Part shown: positions 55,099 to 63,302 of the stretch, in pieces
Layout: every line of letters begins with the position of its first letter
Numbering within the stretch: the first letter of the stretch is position 1
Assembly: GCA_017640665.1 (NCBI GenBank)
Contig: JAEPQE010000002.1
Coordinates: forward strand, 124,001 to 188,000
Direction: 5' to 3'
Length of the DNA: 64,000 nucleotides
Source: Balneolaceae bacterium
Lineage (GTDB): Bacteria > Bacteroidota > Rhodothermia > Balneolales > Balneolaceae
Made by a program: the position numbers and the translations under genes
The notes under the pieces: model-generated
The model's input: the letters and a program-made list of their open reading frames with translations, nothing else
The model's database searches: none
Told to the model about the DNA's origin: nothing

Positions 55099-55575
55099 AT
55101 GAAGTTACTCACATTAATTGCTCTTCCCGCTTTATTTCTCTTTTGTACACCTGTAGAAAATCAACCCACTTCTGAAGAACTCCAGGTTCGGGAAGTTGTT
55201 CAAAGTTATGTAGAAGGTTGGAGAAACATGGATGAAGAACAGGTACTTTCAGTATTTGAAGATGGTGCCCGGATATCTCCAAACTCACTTAACCCAATAG
55301 AAGGAAAAGAAAACCTTAAGAATTTCTGGTTTCCCGATGATGGCTCACAAACTATAATCAACAGATACGAAATTGAGATTATAGATACACAGATAATGGA
55401 TTCATTGGCAATTACTACACACACTTCGGTGTTAGATTGGGACTACATCAATGGTGAAACTGAGTTCGGGAGAATACAAAATGGAATCTCGACAATCGTT
55501 TATAGAAAACAGAACGATGATTCATGGAAGATATGGCGAGCAATGTGGACCGACATAAAAGCCATTCCTAAATAA
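55099..55575 (+). CDS. SnoaL/DUF4440-like exported protein
   Basis: The 158-residue protein has an N-terminal signal with a possible lipobox (ALFLFC, C16) and an NTF2-like fold: LQVREVVQSYVEGWRNMDEEQ, VSVFEDGARISPN and WKIWRAMWTD. These folds are used for ligand or substrate binding in many unrelated proteins, so no specific role can be given. It lies 35 bases after yajQ and converges on the CoA-binding gene. Confidence 0.78.
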   Translation: MKLLTLIALPALFLFCTPVENQPTSEELQVREVVQSYVEGWRNMDEEQVLSVFEDGARISPNSLNPIEGKENLKNFWFPDDGSQTIINRYEIEIIDTQIMDSLAITTHTSVLDWDYINGETEFGRIQNGISTIVYRKQNDDSWKIWRAMWTDIKAIPK

Positions 55576-55578
55576 AAC

Positions 55579-56001
55579 TTACATTCTGTCCATCTCTACC
55601 ATAATACACAGGTTTCTAACATACGGCAGTTCTGCTTCTTCAGCTTTTAGCTCTGCCTGAGGCGATGAAACATCCAATTGGGTCCATATAACCGGATTTT
55701 GCCCGGTTTTTTGTTTCCACTGCTCTACTTCCTTAACAACTCCTTCTGTGTGAACAGATCTACGAAAAACATTAACTACATCGACTTGTATTTCCTCTGG
55801 GATTGAGTTCAAATCGGGGTAGCATCTCTCACCCAAAATCTCTTTTTCATTGGGATTTACCGGGATCATCGTATACCCTTTCTTTAGTAAATATTTCGCT
55901 GCATAATTACTGGTCCGATAAGGATCGGGAGAACATCCTATCACCGCTACAGTTTTGGCTTTTCTGAGGATATCCTGAGGATTTGGAGTCATTGTATTCA
56001 T
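55579..56001 (-). CDS. CoA-binding-domain protein
   Basis: The 140-residue protein is a single Rossmann-type CoA-binding domain: VAVIGCSPDPYRTSNYAAKYLL, then YTMIPVNPNEKEILGERCYPDL and IWTQLDVSSPQAELKAEEA. It resembles the small YccU-type proteins. In larger acyl-CoA synthetases this fold binds CoA; here it stands alone. The role is unknown. It is divergent from the FKBP-type PPIase. Confidence 0.88.
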   Translation of the reverse strand: MNTMTPNPQDILRKAKTVAVIGCSPDPYRTSNYAAKYLLKKGYTMIPVNPNEKEILGERCYPDLNSIPEEIQVDVVNVFRRSVHTEGVVKEVEQWKQKTGQNPVIWTQLDVSSPQAELKAEEAELPYVRNLCIMVEMDRM

Positions 56002-56086
56002 TCAAATGGAAGCTTATATCTATTTGTTAAGTTCCTTATCTTTAAACCACTAATCAATTTATAATTCCTAAAAAGTAAGGATCATT

Positions 56087-56515
56087 TTGTCGACTATAAA
56101 AAACGGAGACACCGTAAAAGTACATTACACAGGAACCCTAGAGAACGGAGAAGTTTTTGACTCTTCTGAAGGACGCGACCCACTTCAATTTACTTTGGGT
56201 GCAGGACAGTTAATCCCGGGATTCGAAAAAGCAGTAATGGGACTTAAAGTAGGTGACTCCACCAAAACAGAAATCCCAAGTGCTGAAGCCTACGGAGAGC
56301 ATAATCCACAAATGGAAGTAACCGTAGCAAAAACTCAACTTCCAGAAGATTTAGAACCGGCTATCGGAATGCAGCTTCAATTGAACCAGGAAAACGGTCA
56401 GCCGGTACCTTGCCAGATTACTAAAATTGAAGGCGAAGAAATTACCATCGATGCAAACCACCCTTTAGCTGGAAAAGATCTCACCTTCGACATCGAAGTT
56501 GTTGAAATCGGATAA
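56087..56515 (+). CDS. FKBP-type peptidyl-prolyl isomerase (SlyD-like)
   Basis: The 142-residue protein has the SlyD layout: an FKBP core (VKVHYTGTLENGEVFDSSEG) with an inserted flap (residues about 65-120), and a return strand DANHPLAGKDLTFDIEVVEI. It catalyses proline isomerisation and acts as a chaperone in the cytoplasm. The C-terminus lacks the histidine-rich tail of E. coli SlyD. The start is TTG at 56087 with AAGGA 6-10 bases upstream. A terminator follows. Confidence 0.92.
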   Translation: MSTIKNGDTVKVHYTGTLENGEVFDSSEGRDPLQFTLGAGQLIPGFEKAVMGLKVGDSTKTEIPSAEAYGEHNPQMEVTVAKTQLPEDLEPAIGMQLQLNQENGQPVPCQITKIEGEEITIDANHPLAGKDLTFDIEVVEIG

Positions 56516-56521
56516 TTTAAA

Positions 56522-56559
56522 AGGGAATAAGGAAATAGGTTAACCCCTCCTTATTCCCT
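56522..56559 (+). terminator. Rho-independent-like terminator after the FKBP gene
   Basis: AGGGAATAAGGA (56522-56533) pairs perfectly with TCCTTATTCCCT (56548-56559), a 12-base stem with a 14-base loop, 7 bases after the stop. The following sequence is only moderately T-rich. It separates the FKBP gene from the THUMP methyltransferase gene. Confidence 0.7.
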
Positions 56560-56604
56560 GTTTACCTTTTCCCATCCTATACTTATCACCCTTTCACATA
56601 CACC

Positions 56605-57753
56605 TTGGCCAACTTCTCTCTCACTTCCACCATTTCTATTACCTGTCCTAAGGGCATCACTCCTTATTTAAAAAAAGAATTGGAGGAACTTGGATTTCCA
56701 ATCAAGAAAGTTCGACCCGCCGGAATTGAAACAGAGGGTTCACTATACGATTGTATGAAGTTGAACCTGGTTCTGAGAACCGCGCACCGGGTTCATTTTT
56801 TGATGGATTTCTTTAAAGCAGAAAATGCCGATGATCTTACAGTAGGATTAAAAAAGATTGCCTGGGAAAACTTCATCGATAAGCATGGCTATGTAAGTAT
56901 TACCTCCTTTATCAAGAATCCCACCATTAATAACAACCAATTTGCGAATCTTACGGTTAAAGACGCTATTGTAGATCGGATTCGAATGACTCGCGGAGCA
57001 CGACCTGATTCCGGTGCTGATCTCACCAAAACAGTGGTTTTTCTTTTCTGGAAAGGTGATGAGGCCTCTGTTTATCTGGATACTTCAGGGGAATCTATTT
57101 CACGAAGAAATTACAAAGTGGATAATCACACAGCTTCTATGCAGGAAACCCTTGCCGCGGCGGTGATACTAGCCAGTAAATGGAAGCCGGGGCAGCATCT
57201 CATTAATCCTATGTGCGGTAGTGGAACCATAGCTATTGAAGCAGCTATGATGGCGCTGAATCGCCCAGCCGGACAGCTGCGACCTAACTATGGTATCAAA
57301 CATATTCTGGGCTTTGATGAGGAGAAATGGACCGAATTACGCAATGAGCTAAAACAGGAATCCCTCAAAGATTTCCCGAATCATAGCCGAATCTTGGCTA
57401 CAGATAATGACCCTAAAGCTATTGAAGCTGCAAAAAAGAATGCCAAAACTGCGGGAGTGGATCATTTGATTGAGTTCCACGAATGTGAATTCTACGATAC
57501 CGAAATTCCTTATGGTGATGGAGTCGTGATTTTTAACCCTCCCTATGGCGAGCGTTTAGGAGAAGACAAAAATCTTCCCGGACTCTACCGCGCCATTGGT
57601 GATTTCTTTAAGCAGGATTGCAGTGGTAAGTGGGGCTACGTCTTCACCGGGAATTTCGCGCTCGCCAAGAAAGTAGGTCTACGCTCTAACCAACGTATCG
57701 AATTCTATAACTCCACGATTGAGTGCCGTTTGTTGGAGTATGAGTTGTATTGA
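56605..57753 (+). CDS. THUMP-domain RNA methyltransferase (RlmL-like, N-terminal half)
   Basis: The 382-residue protein carries an N-terminal THUMP domain (about 1-160), which binds RNA, and a class I methyltransferase domain with INPMCGSGTIAIEAAMMALNRP and the NPPY motif at residues 311-314 (VIFNPPYGERLGE). This matches the RlmL family, which makes N2-methylguanine in 23S rRNA, but the C-terminal RlmK half of the E. coli enzyme is absent. The start is TTG at 56605. No second rRNA gene or partner is nearby. Confidence 0.9.
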   Translation: MANFSLTSTISITCPKGITPYLKKELEELGFPIKKVRPAGIETEGSLYDCMKLNLVLRTAHRVHFLMDFFKAENADDLTVGLKKIAWENFIDKHGYVSITSFIKNPTINNNQFANLTVKDAIVDRIRMTRGARPDSGADLTKTVVFLFWKGDEASVYLDTSGESISRRNYKVDNHTASMQETLAAAVILASKWKPGQHLINPMCGSGTIAIEAAMMALNRPAGQLRPNYGIKHILGFDEEKWTELRNELKQESLKDFPNHSRILATDNDPKAIEAAKKNAKTAGVDHLIEFHECEFYDTEIPYGDGVVIFNPPYGERLGEDKNLPGLYRAIGDFFKQDCSGKWGYVFTGNFALAKKVGLRSNQRIEFYNSTIECRLLEYELY

Positions 57754-57889
57754 GTTCAATTGGCGTATTTATGATATCCCTTCCGTATGTTTACTCTTGC
57801 AATAATTATATTTCATTTTATCCATACCTGTAATACTATTAATCGTAAGACAGCGTATAAACACCAATCCTAATTAACTCTTTGAGCTC

Positions 57890-58771
57890 ATGAAAACAAT
57901 CAGATATGTAGTTAGCATTTTGATGCTTGGAATATGTATTAATTTTTATGGATCAGACATTCATGCCCAAACGCAAAGAGATGCTTCAAAAACTTACCTG
58001 ATTATTAAAAATGATGGTTCAAGGTATACCGGAAAGATTATTTCCGAAGATGCCAGAGAAGTGACTTTATTAACCAGTAATCTTGGTGAAATAGCAATCC
58101 CTAAGCATGAAATCAGAGAGATACGGGAGTTGGAAGATAATGAGGTAAATGAAGACGGTTCGATGAGAAACTCCCAGACTTTTGCAACCCGTTACTTTTT
58201 ATCAACTAACGGATTGGGAATAGATAAAGGAGAAAATTACATCATCTGGAATCTTTTTGGTCCTGACGCTCAATTCGGAGTTTCCGACAATGTTTCTTTA
58301 GGAATTGTTACCACATGGTTTGGAACACCAATACTCGGTTCTGTAAAATACAGTTATTCATTATCTGATAAAGCTCATTTAGGATTCGGAACACTCTTAG
58401 GAACCGGTTCATGGACAAATTTAGAAGCTTTTATTGGACTTCCATTCGTTTCTATTACCACAGGAGATACAAATAAAAACTTTACGCTCTCAGCCGGATA
58501 TGGATTCATTTCTGAACCTTCTTATTCTGAAGGTAGTCTGCTTTTTTCTGTTGCGGGAATGACTCCGATAAATGATAAACTCAGCTTTGTATTCGATTCA
58601 TACTTTCTTCCGCTCAGAGACGATTATGGGACCTTAGCGTTGATAATTCCCGGTCTTCGTTTTCAAACGGAAGAGCGAAAGGCTTTTCAGCTTGGGTTCG
58701 CCGGCGTAGCTTTTGATGGTGAGTTGGCACCCTTTCCATTCCCAATGATTCAATGGTTTAGGAAGCTTTAG
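57890..58771 (+). CDS. exported protein with possible outer-membrane barrel, function unknown
   Basis: The 293-residue protein has a signal peptide (about residues 1-26, ending in HAQT), a short strand-rich segment (KNDGSRYTGKIISEDAREVTLLTSN) that resembles a small beta domain, then strand-rich glycine-aromatic sequence typical of outer-membrane barrels (GIVTTWFGTPILGSVKYSY, FSAGYGFISE-type strands). No family is recognised with confidence. Its promoter must lie in the 136-base gap 57754-57889. It converges on the TPR gene across a 172-base gap. Confidence 0.6.
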   Translation: MKTIRYVVSILMLGICINFYGSDIHAQTQRDASKTYLIIKNDGSRYTGKIISEDAREVTLLTSNLGEIAIPKHEIREIRELEDNEVNEDGSMRNSQTFATRYFLSTNGLGIDKGENYIIWNLFGPDAQFGVSDNVSLGIVTTWFGTPILGSVKYSYSLSDKAHLGFGTLLGTGSWTNLEAFIGLPFVSITTGDTNKNFTLSAGYGFISEPSYSEGSLLFSVAGMTPINDKLSFVFDSYFLPLRDDYGTLALIIPGLRFQTEERKAFQLGFAGVAFDGELAPFPFPMIQWFRKL

Positions 58772-58799
58772 GGAATTTTCAGATTAGTTCTTAGTCAAT

Positions 58800-58940
58800 G
58801 GTAACGTGTCCCTCTTTGGAGAGGGAAAGCATCAAAGTTTGTTTTGGCTCTGGGAGCGGATGGTAGCGGTTCGTTCTTTCTCAGCCTTCATCCATCCTTC
58901 CTCTTGCCGCAGGCGTCCTTTCGGGAGACACTTTTTAATT
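58800..58940. repeat. intergenic palindromic/inverted-repeat region
   Basis: This gap between convergent genes holds a hairpin (CCCTCTTTGGAGAGGG), a GGATGG/CCATCC pair (58858-58863, 58892-58897), and a GTGTC (58806-58810) that pairs with GACAC near 58927. It has phrases (GGCAAGAGG-type, CAGGCGTCCTTTCGGGAGACAC) like dispersed intergenic repeats in this phylum. A 67-codon frame inside it (58806-59009) looks spurious. No gene is supported. Confidence 0.4.
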
Positions 58941-58943
58941 AGA

Positions 58944-60542
58944 TTAAAACTTCGAGCCTCTAATCCAGGTATCCGATCTGGCCCAGCTTTCTTCGAAAGC
59001 CGCTTCTAATTCTTTGTCTTCTTTTCCCTGACCTTCAAGTGCTCGCAATAACCCAAAATAACTCCATCCGTTGTTCGGGTGATCTAACAACTCAGCTCTG
59101 AATACTTCTTCAGCTTCTTCAAACTCGCCATATTCTAATAAGGCTGCACCGAGCCAGTGTCTGGCAGCAAAAGGAATAGGCTCCGGTTCATCATAGTCCA
59201 GTGAGTCGTCCCACATCACAGCTCGTTCAAAGGAAGTAATCGCGGATAAAGTGTCCCCTTTTGTAAGATGAATCTCTCCTTCCAGAATACCTCCAACGGT
59301 TCCTAGCAAACGATCTGCGGAATGAAATCGGAAGCGGGCATTGGAGACCTCAGCTGCTTCAAGTACTTTCTCTAAATAATTCTCTGCCATAGAAATATCA
59401 CCTTCTTTTAAACGGGAATATCCCATAGAAAAATCCCACATTCCGCCGTGTACTTCATGGGCCGGACGCTCTGTAACACGCAGTACTTCATCAAAACGAC
59501 CAAATCGTATTAGAGTCAGCAGTTCGTACATATTATTTCCGGTTAACTTGGTATAATCTCTTCCTGCCTGAGTAGCAACACCACTCTGCCCATCCATTGA
59601 GGCAGCAAAAGCAAGCATGTGCAAATTGTGGCTCGGGTAAATAGCGAAACCCTCTCCTATTGCCTCTTTCTGATCGGAATGCCAAGCCATAATATTAGCT
59701 CGAACCGCATCTCCCCAACGACCAATTTCATTCCAGGTATGCGACGGCATATGATTTATATGACTCGCTCCCGGAATGGATGTCCCAATAAATTCAGCAC
59801 AGGCTTCTGCTTTTCCCGGATCAGTTGTAGATTCGGTGGCATGAATGTACAAATGACAAGCTCCAGGATGCTTGATATCTATTTCTAAAACTCGTTCCAG
59901 TTCTGCATGGAGTTTCTGTACATCCGGGTCATTAATGTCTCTATATCCCCTTCTGGGTTCTAAAAGGAATAAAGCTTCTGCATAAAAAGTCCCGGCATCC
60001 AAGTCATCCGGATATTTTTCAGCCACTTCTTTCATTGCCATCGCATAAGCAGTATCACGGGCTGCCTGGGTATCAGAATCATACTCCTCAACATAACGAA
60101 CTGACATCGCCTCAATAAAGTCTTTCTCTTTCTCAGATGAATGTCCTTCTTCAGCAAGTTCTACAGCCTTTTGAATAGCTGCATAAGCCCTTGGTGCTTC
60201 AGAAGCTCTCATGCTGCCATTTAAGTATGATCCCCATGACCAGGCCTCGCCCCAGTAACATATTGCACAATTTGGGTCAGCTTTTTGAGCTTCTTTAAAA
60301 GATCTTGCTGCATCTTCTTTAGTGAAGGCATACATCATCTGGAAACCCTGATTAAAATAAGCCTGAGCCGTTTCGCTTTCTGATGAAATAGGACGTTCAA
60401 AATCACCCAACGCCTTTTCAAATAAAGGAAATGGCTCTGAGAATTCGGGTGGGTAAGATATATGCTGAGCAAAAAGAATATTACTTGTAGTAAAAAGCAT
60501 AAGCAATATATTAAGCCAATTATTTTGTGTTAATTTCTTCAA
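58944..60542 (-). CDS. exported TPR-repeat protein
   Basis: The 532-residue protein has a signal peptide (LNILLMLFTTSNILFAQ) and then at least six TPR-like helical pairs. The first carries FNQGFQMMYAFTKEDAARSF and PNCAICYWGEAWSWG; CAxC-Y-W-G-E-A-W marks a common family of secreted TPR proteins. The C-terminal part (EEAEEVFRAELLDHPNNGWS) repeats the pattern. Such proteins scaffold other proteins in the periplasm; no partner is visible. It is divergent from the AT-rich PIN-like gene. Confidence 0.85.
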   Translation of the reverse strand: MKKLTQNNWLNILLMLFTTSNILFAQHISYPPEFSEPFPLFEKALGDFERPISSESETAQAYFNQGFQMMYAFTKEDAARSFKEAQKADPNCAICYWGEAWSWGSYLNGSMRASEAPRAYAAIQKAVELAEEGHSSEKEKDFIEAMSVRYVEEYDSDTQAARDTAYAMAMKEVAEKYPDDLDAGTFYAEALFLLEPRRGYRDINDPDVQKLHAELERVLEIDIKHPGACHLYIHATESTTDPGKAEACAEFIGTSIPGASHINHMPSHTWNEIGRWGDAVRANIMAWHSDQKEAIGEGFAIYPSHNLHMLAFAASMDGQSGVATQAGRDYTKLTGNNMYELLTLIRFGRFDEVLRVTERPAHEVHGGMWDFSMGYSRLKEGDISMAENYLEKVLEAAEVSNARFRFHSADRLLGTVGGILEGEIHLTKGDTLSAITSFERAVMWDDSLDYDEPEPIPFAARHWLGAALLEYGEFEEAEEVFRAELLDHPNNGWSYFGLLRALEGQGKEDKELEAAFEESWARSDTWIRGSKF

Positions 60543-60603
60543 TTATTTATGACTTTATTTTGTTAATTATTTAGAGTTTAATAATACATATAAAATTTTT
60601 CGC

Positions 60604-62511
60604 ATGAATGATTTTGACATTTTTAGAATTAACTGCTGGTTAGAAGACTTAGAAGATTATGATTATAGGTCGAGTATTCTAGTTACAGTTTTTGAGATTC
60701 TGTTATCTAACAATAATAATGAACAATCCAGAAGTGATATTTTCATCTACATCTCAAAAACGTTAGGTCTTAAAATTCAATATCAGAAATTTGTAGAAAT
60801 ATTAGATTCTTCTGATGACTTAGAATTAGATCCCATTGATGATGATTTACTCATCAAACTTAAAGAAGATTCGCTAAATAAATATAGAGAACGACTTGAT
60901 CGGAATTCAATTGATCATCTCATAATTAAATATTGTGAAAGAGAAAATCTAGATAATAAAGTAGCGATTTCAATACGAGATATTTTAAACAAAAGCCTTT
61001 ATACAAATATTAATTCATTTGTGGTTTCTGATTTAAAAACACTTATCTCAGATTCGATAAGGAGAGAGTTTTCAGCTGATGAAATTGAATACTTTAATTC
61101 TTTTTTAGATTGGAATGATCTTGAAAAAAATAAAGCTATCTACTCATTATTCTCGAAATCGATAGAATTTGCTTTACTCACTTCCGGCAGAGGTGTTACT
61201 GCAATCTCAAAAGATTTATTTGAAGGTAAAACTTATTATTTAGACACAAATGTTGTAATTAGAGCATTAGGTGTAGATGGTATACACAGAAAAGAGAGTA
61301 TTATTTCCGTTTTAGATTCATGCTACCATGATGGAATAAAATTTAAATTTGCTCAAGCAACTTATGATGAATTGAGTTCTACAATAAGTAAGCGTGCAAA
61401 TGATATAGTTGAGAAAACATCACCTGAAGCAGAAAAAATATTATTAAGTACTCGCGATGAACTTCCTGTGAATAATTCTTTTGAAACTGATTATATATTT
61501 AATCGGAAAAATGGAACTGTTACTTCACCTGGTAAATACTTATTAACACTAGAACAAAAACTACAAGAATTCATTTCTAAATATTCAATTGAAGTTGAAA
61601 AAATTAAAAATATTTCTGGAATATCAATCAATAAACTCCAGAATAAACTTTATAGATCAAAAAAAGATGAGTTTAAAGTATTTGGTTATTCTAAAGGAGC
61701 TGCAATTGTGGATGCTAAAAACATTCTACATGTTAGAAATATTAGAGCAGGAAATGATCATAACTATAAGGATATAAAATCTTTTTATTTAACAACTGAT
61801 TCTACCCTGAATGAAATTATGTCATCTATTACACCTTCAGTTGCTTCTGAAACAATTCTACCTTCTCAATTATTCTTAATTCATAACTCATTTCACAAAG
61901 ATACCACTAATGAAGACTATAATAATTTTATAAAGTTCATTAAAATAAGAAGAACAGAATTTAAATTGCCTGGACAAGAAATATTCGACTTTATAGATCA
62001 AGTTAGAGGAATTGACTCTAATCCGGATATGATAGTTGGAAATTTAAAAGCATATGCTAATTATAAGTTTAAAATGAAGGGTAATAAATTAATAGGTCCT
62101 TCAAAGATTAAAACATTTAAAGAGTTTACGGAAGATAGGGTTACTAAAGAGCTAGCAGAATCAAGACAATTTTTGGATAAATATTCGAAACAAAGATCAA
62201 TTGCATTGTCAAAATTTGAATCTCTTTATAAAACATCAAAATTAATTGCTTATTTATTCGAATTAATTATTCTTTCAATTGTATCATTGGTCTATATTTC
62301 CATTTCTAGCGATATAAAATCGACACTTATATTGTTTATTGTTATCGCATCTGCAAGATTATTCACTCTTATGTTTAAAGATTATTTTGGCATCCATAAA
62401 TGGATGAAAAACAAGTTGTTTTTATTTTTAGTTAAACGTTTGACATTTGTGAAATTATACCCAGAAGATTCAGATCTTAATGAAGCTTTAAACCATTATT
62501 TAGATAAATAA
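60604..62511 (+). CDS. PIN-like domain protein with C-terminal membrane segments, AT-rich
   Basis: The 635-residue protein shows a PIN-like nuclease start, TYYLDTNVVIRALGVD with D214, in its middle. Before it lies a 190-residue helical region; after it follow helices and, near residues 550-590, two hydrophobic segments (LIAYLFELIILSIVSLVYI, STLILFIVIASARLFT). The nuclease motif, the coils and the anchor suggest a membrane-attached RNA- or DNA-cleaving effector, as in some toxin or defence systems, but I see no partner gene. Its base composition is strikingly AT-rich, with A/T-ending codons, unlike its neighbours, so horizontal transfer is likely. Only the PIN-like motif is supported; catalysis is not shown. 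Confidence 0.6.
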   Translation: MNDFDIFRINCWLEDLEDYDYRSSILVTVFEILLSNNNNEQSRSDIFIYISKTLGLKIQYQKFVEILDSSDDLELDPIDDDLLIKLKEDSLNKYRERLDRNSIDHLIIKYCERENLDNKVAISIRDILNKSLYTNINSFVVSDLKTLISDSIRREFSADEIEYFNSFLDWNDLEKNKAIYSLFSKSIEFALLTSGRGVTAISKDLFEGKTYYLDTNVVIRALGVDGIHRKESIISVLDSCYHDGIKFKFAQATYDELSSTISKRANDIVEKTSPEAEKILLSTRDELPVNNSFETDYIFNRKNGTVTSPGKYLLTLEQKLQEFISKYSIEVEKIKNISGISINKLQNKLYRSKKDEFKVFGYSKGAAIVDAKNILHVRNIRAGNDHNYKDIKSFYLTTDSTLNEIMSSITPSVASETILPSQLFLIHNSFHKDTTNEDYNNFIKFIKIRRTEFKLPGQEIFDFIDQVRGIDSNPDMIVGNLKAYANYKFKMKGNKLIGPSKIKTFKEFTEDRVTKELAESRQFLDKYSKQRSIALSKFESLYKTSKLIAYLFELIILSIVSLVYISISSDIKSTLILFIVIASARLFTLMFKDYFGIHKWMKNKLFLFLVKRLTFVKLYPEDSDLNEALNHYLDK

Positions 62512-62529
62512 TGATTTAAAAATTAAATT

Positions 62530-63099
62530 TTGAAAACTCAGTATATCTACATCAAAAACATGGTTTGCGACCGCTGTATAAAAGTAGTCAGAGAAGAGCT
62601 CGAGCAATTAGGATATCCCATAAAAGAAATTGAACTGGGCAAAGTGCAACTGTCTAAAGAGGTTGAAGTTGATATTGATAAAATAGCCTCAGCATTAGAA
62701 AAAGAAGGGTTTGAATTAATTGATGATCAAAGTTCAAAGACCATAAGTACTATCAAAACAAAAATTATTGAACTTATTCATCAAAAAAAACAGGCAGATA
62801 AAAATCAAAACCTTTCGACCTACCTTGAGAAAGAATTAAAGAAAAGCTACTCCTCATTAAGTAGTTTATTCTCTGAAGTTGAAGGTCGAACTATTGAGAA
62901 ATATGCAATTCAACAACGTATTGAACGGGTTAAAGAATTATTGGTATATGGAGAGAAAACGATCAGTGAAATTGCATGGGAACTTGGGTACAGCAGTGCA
63001 CAGTATTTATCTAATCAGTTTAAGTCAGAAACCGGACTCTCTCCTTCTCAGTTCAGGAATATGATGAGAAATTCCCGCAAGTCACTGGATGAGGTTTAG
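62530..63099 (+). CDS. HMA-domain/AraC-type transcription regulator
   Basis: The 189-residue protein joins an N-terminal HMA-like fold (about residues 1-68; IKNMVCDRCIKVV with C13 and C16) with a C-terminal AraC DNA-binding domain (RIERVKELLVYGEKTISEIAWELGYSSAQYLSNQFKSETGLSPSQF). The CxxC probably binds a metal ion such as copper. It is followed, 203 bases later, by the heavy-metal ATPase gene. The pair suggests a metal-sensing regulator of that ATPase. The start is TTG at 62530. Confidence 0.85.
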   Translation: MKTQYIYIKNMVCDRCIKVVREELEQLGYPIKEIELGKVQLSKEVEVDIDKIASALEKEGFELIDDQSSKTISTIKTKIIELIHQKKQADKNQNLSTYLEKELKKSYSSLSSLFSEVEGRTIEKYAIQQRIERVKELLVYGEKTISEIAWELGYSSAQYLSNQFKSETGLSPSQFRNMMRNSRKSLDEV

Positions 63100-63120
63100 G
63101 ATTTCGTTCTCCTTTTCCTG

Positions 63121-63192
63121 GTCATCCTGAGGATACTTCCGAAGGATCTTGCTGGGTATCCGCTTAGATCCTTCGCTTTCGCTCAGGAAGAC
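63121..63192. repeat. imperfect palindromic intergenic repeat
   Basis: CGAAGGATCT (63140-63149) pairs perfectly with AGATCCTTCG (63166-63175). TCCTGAG (63125-63131) pairs with CTCAGGA (63182-63188), and outer GTC pairs with GAC. The centre of symmetry lies near 63157. The right arm (GATCCTTCGCTTTCGCTCAGGA) is related to the right arm of the repeat at 1895-1984. It lies in the gap between the AraC-type regulator and the ATPase gene; the regulator's target site might lie downstream in 63193-63302. Confidence 0.6.
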
Positions 63193-63302
63193 AATTAAAT
63201 AGTTCATTGGTCTTTAACGTAAAATCCTACACATCTTTTCTGTAATTCTGTAAGGAGAACGGCATCTGGATTCCTGATATTCTTTAAAAGAATTTAAAGA
63301 CT

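Noticed and set aside
58806-59009. 67-codon plus-strand frame overlapping the end of the TPR gene
   Set aside because: It lies in a palindromic intergenic block and runs antisense into the TPR gene; the protein has no recognisable feature.
60543-62520. Genomic island or prophage around the AT-rich gene
   Set aside because: Only one gene has the unusual composition; no integrase, attachment site, tRNA or insertion sequence is present on either side.
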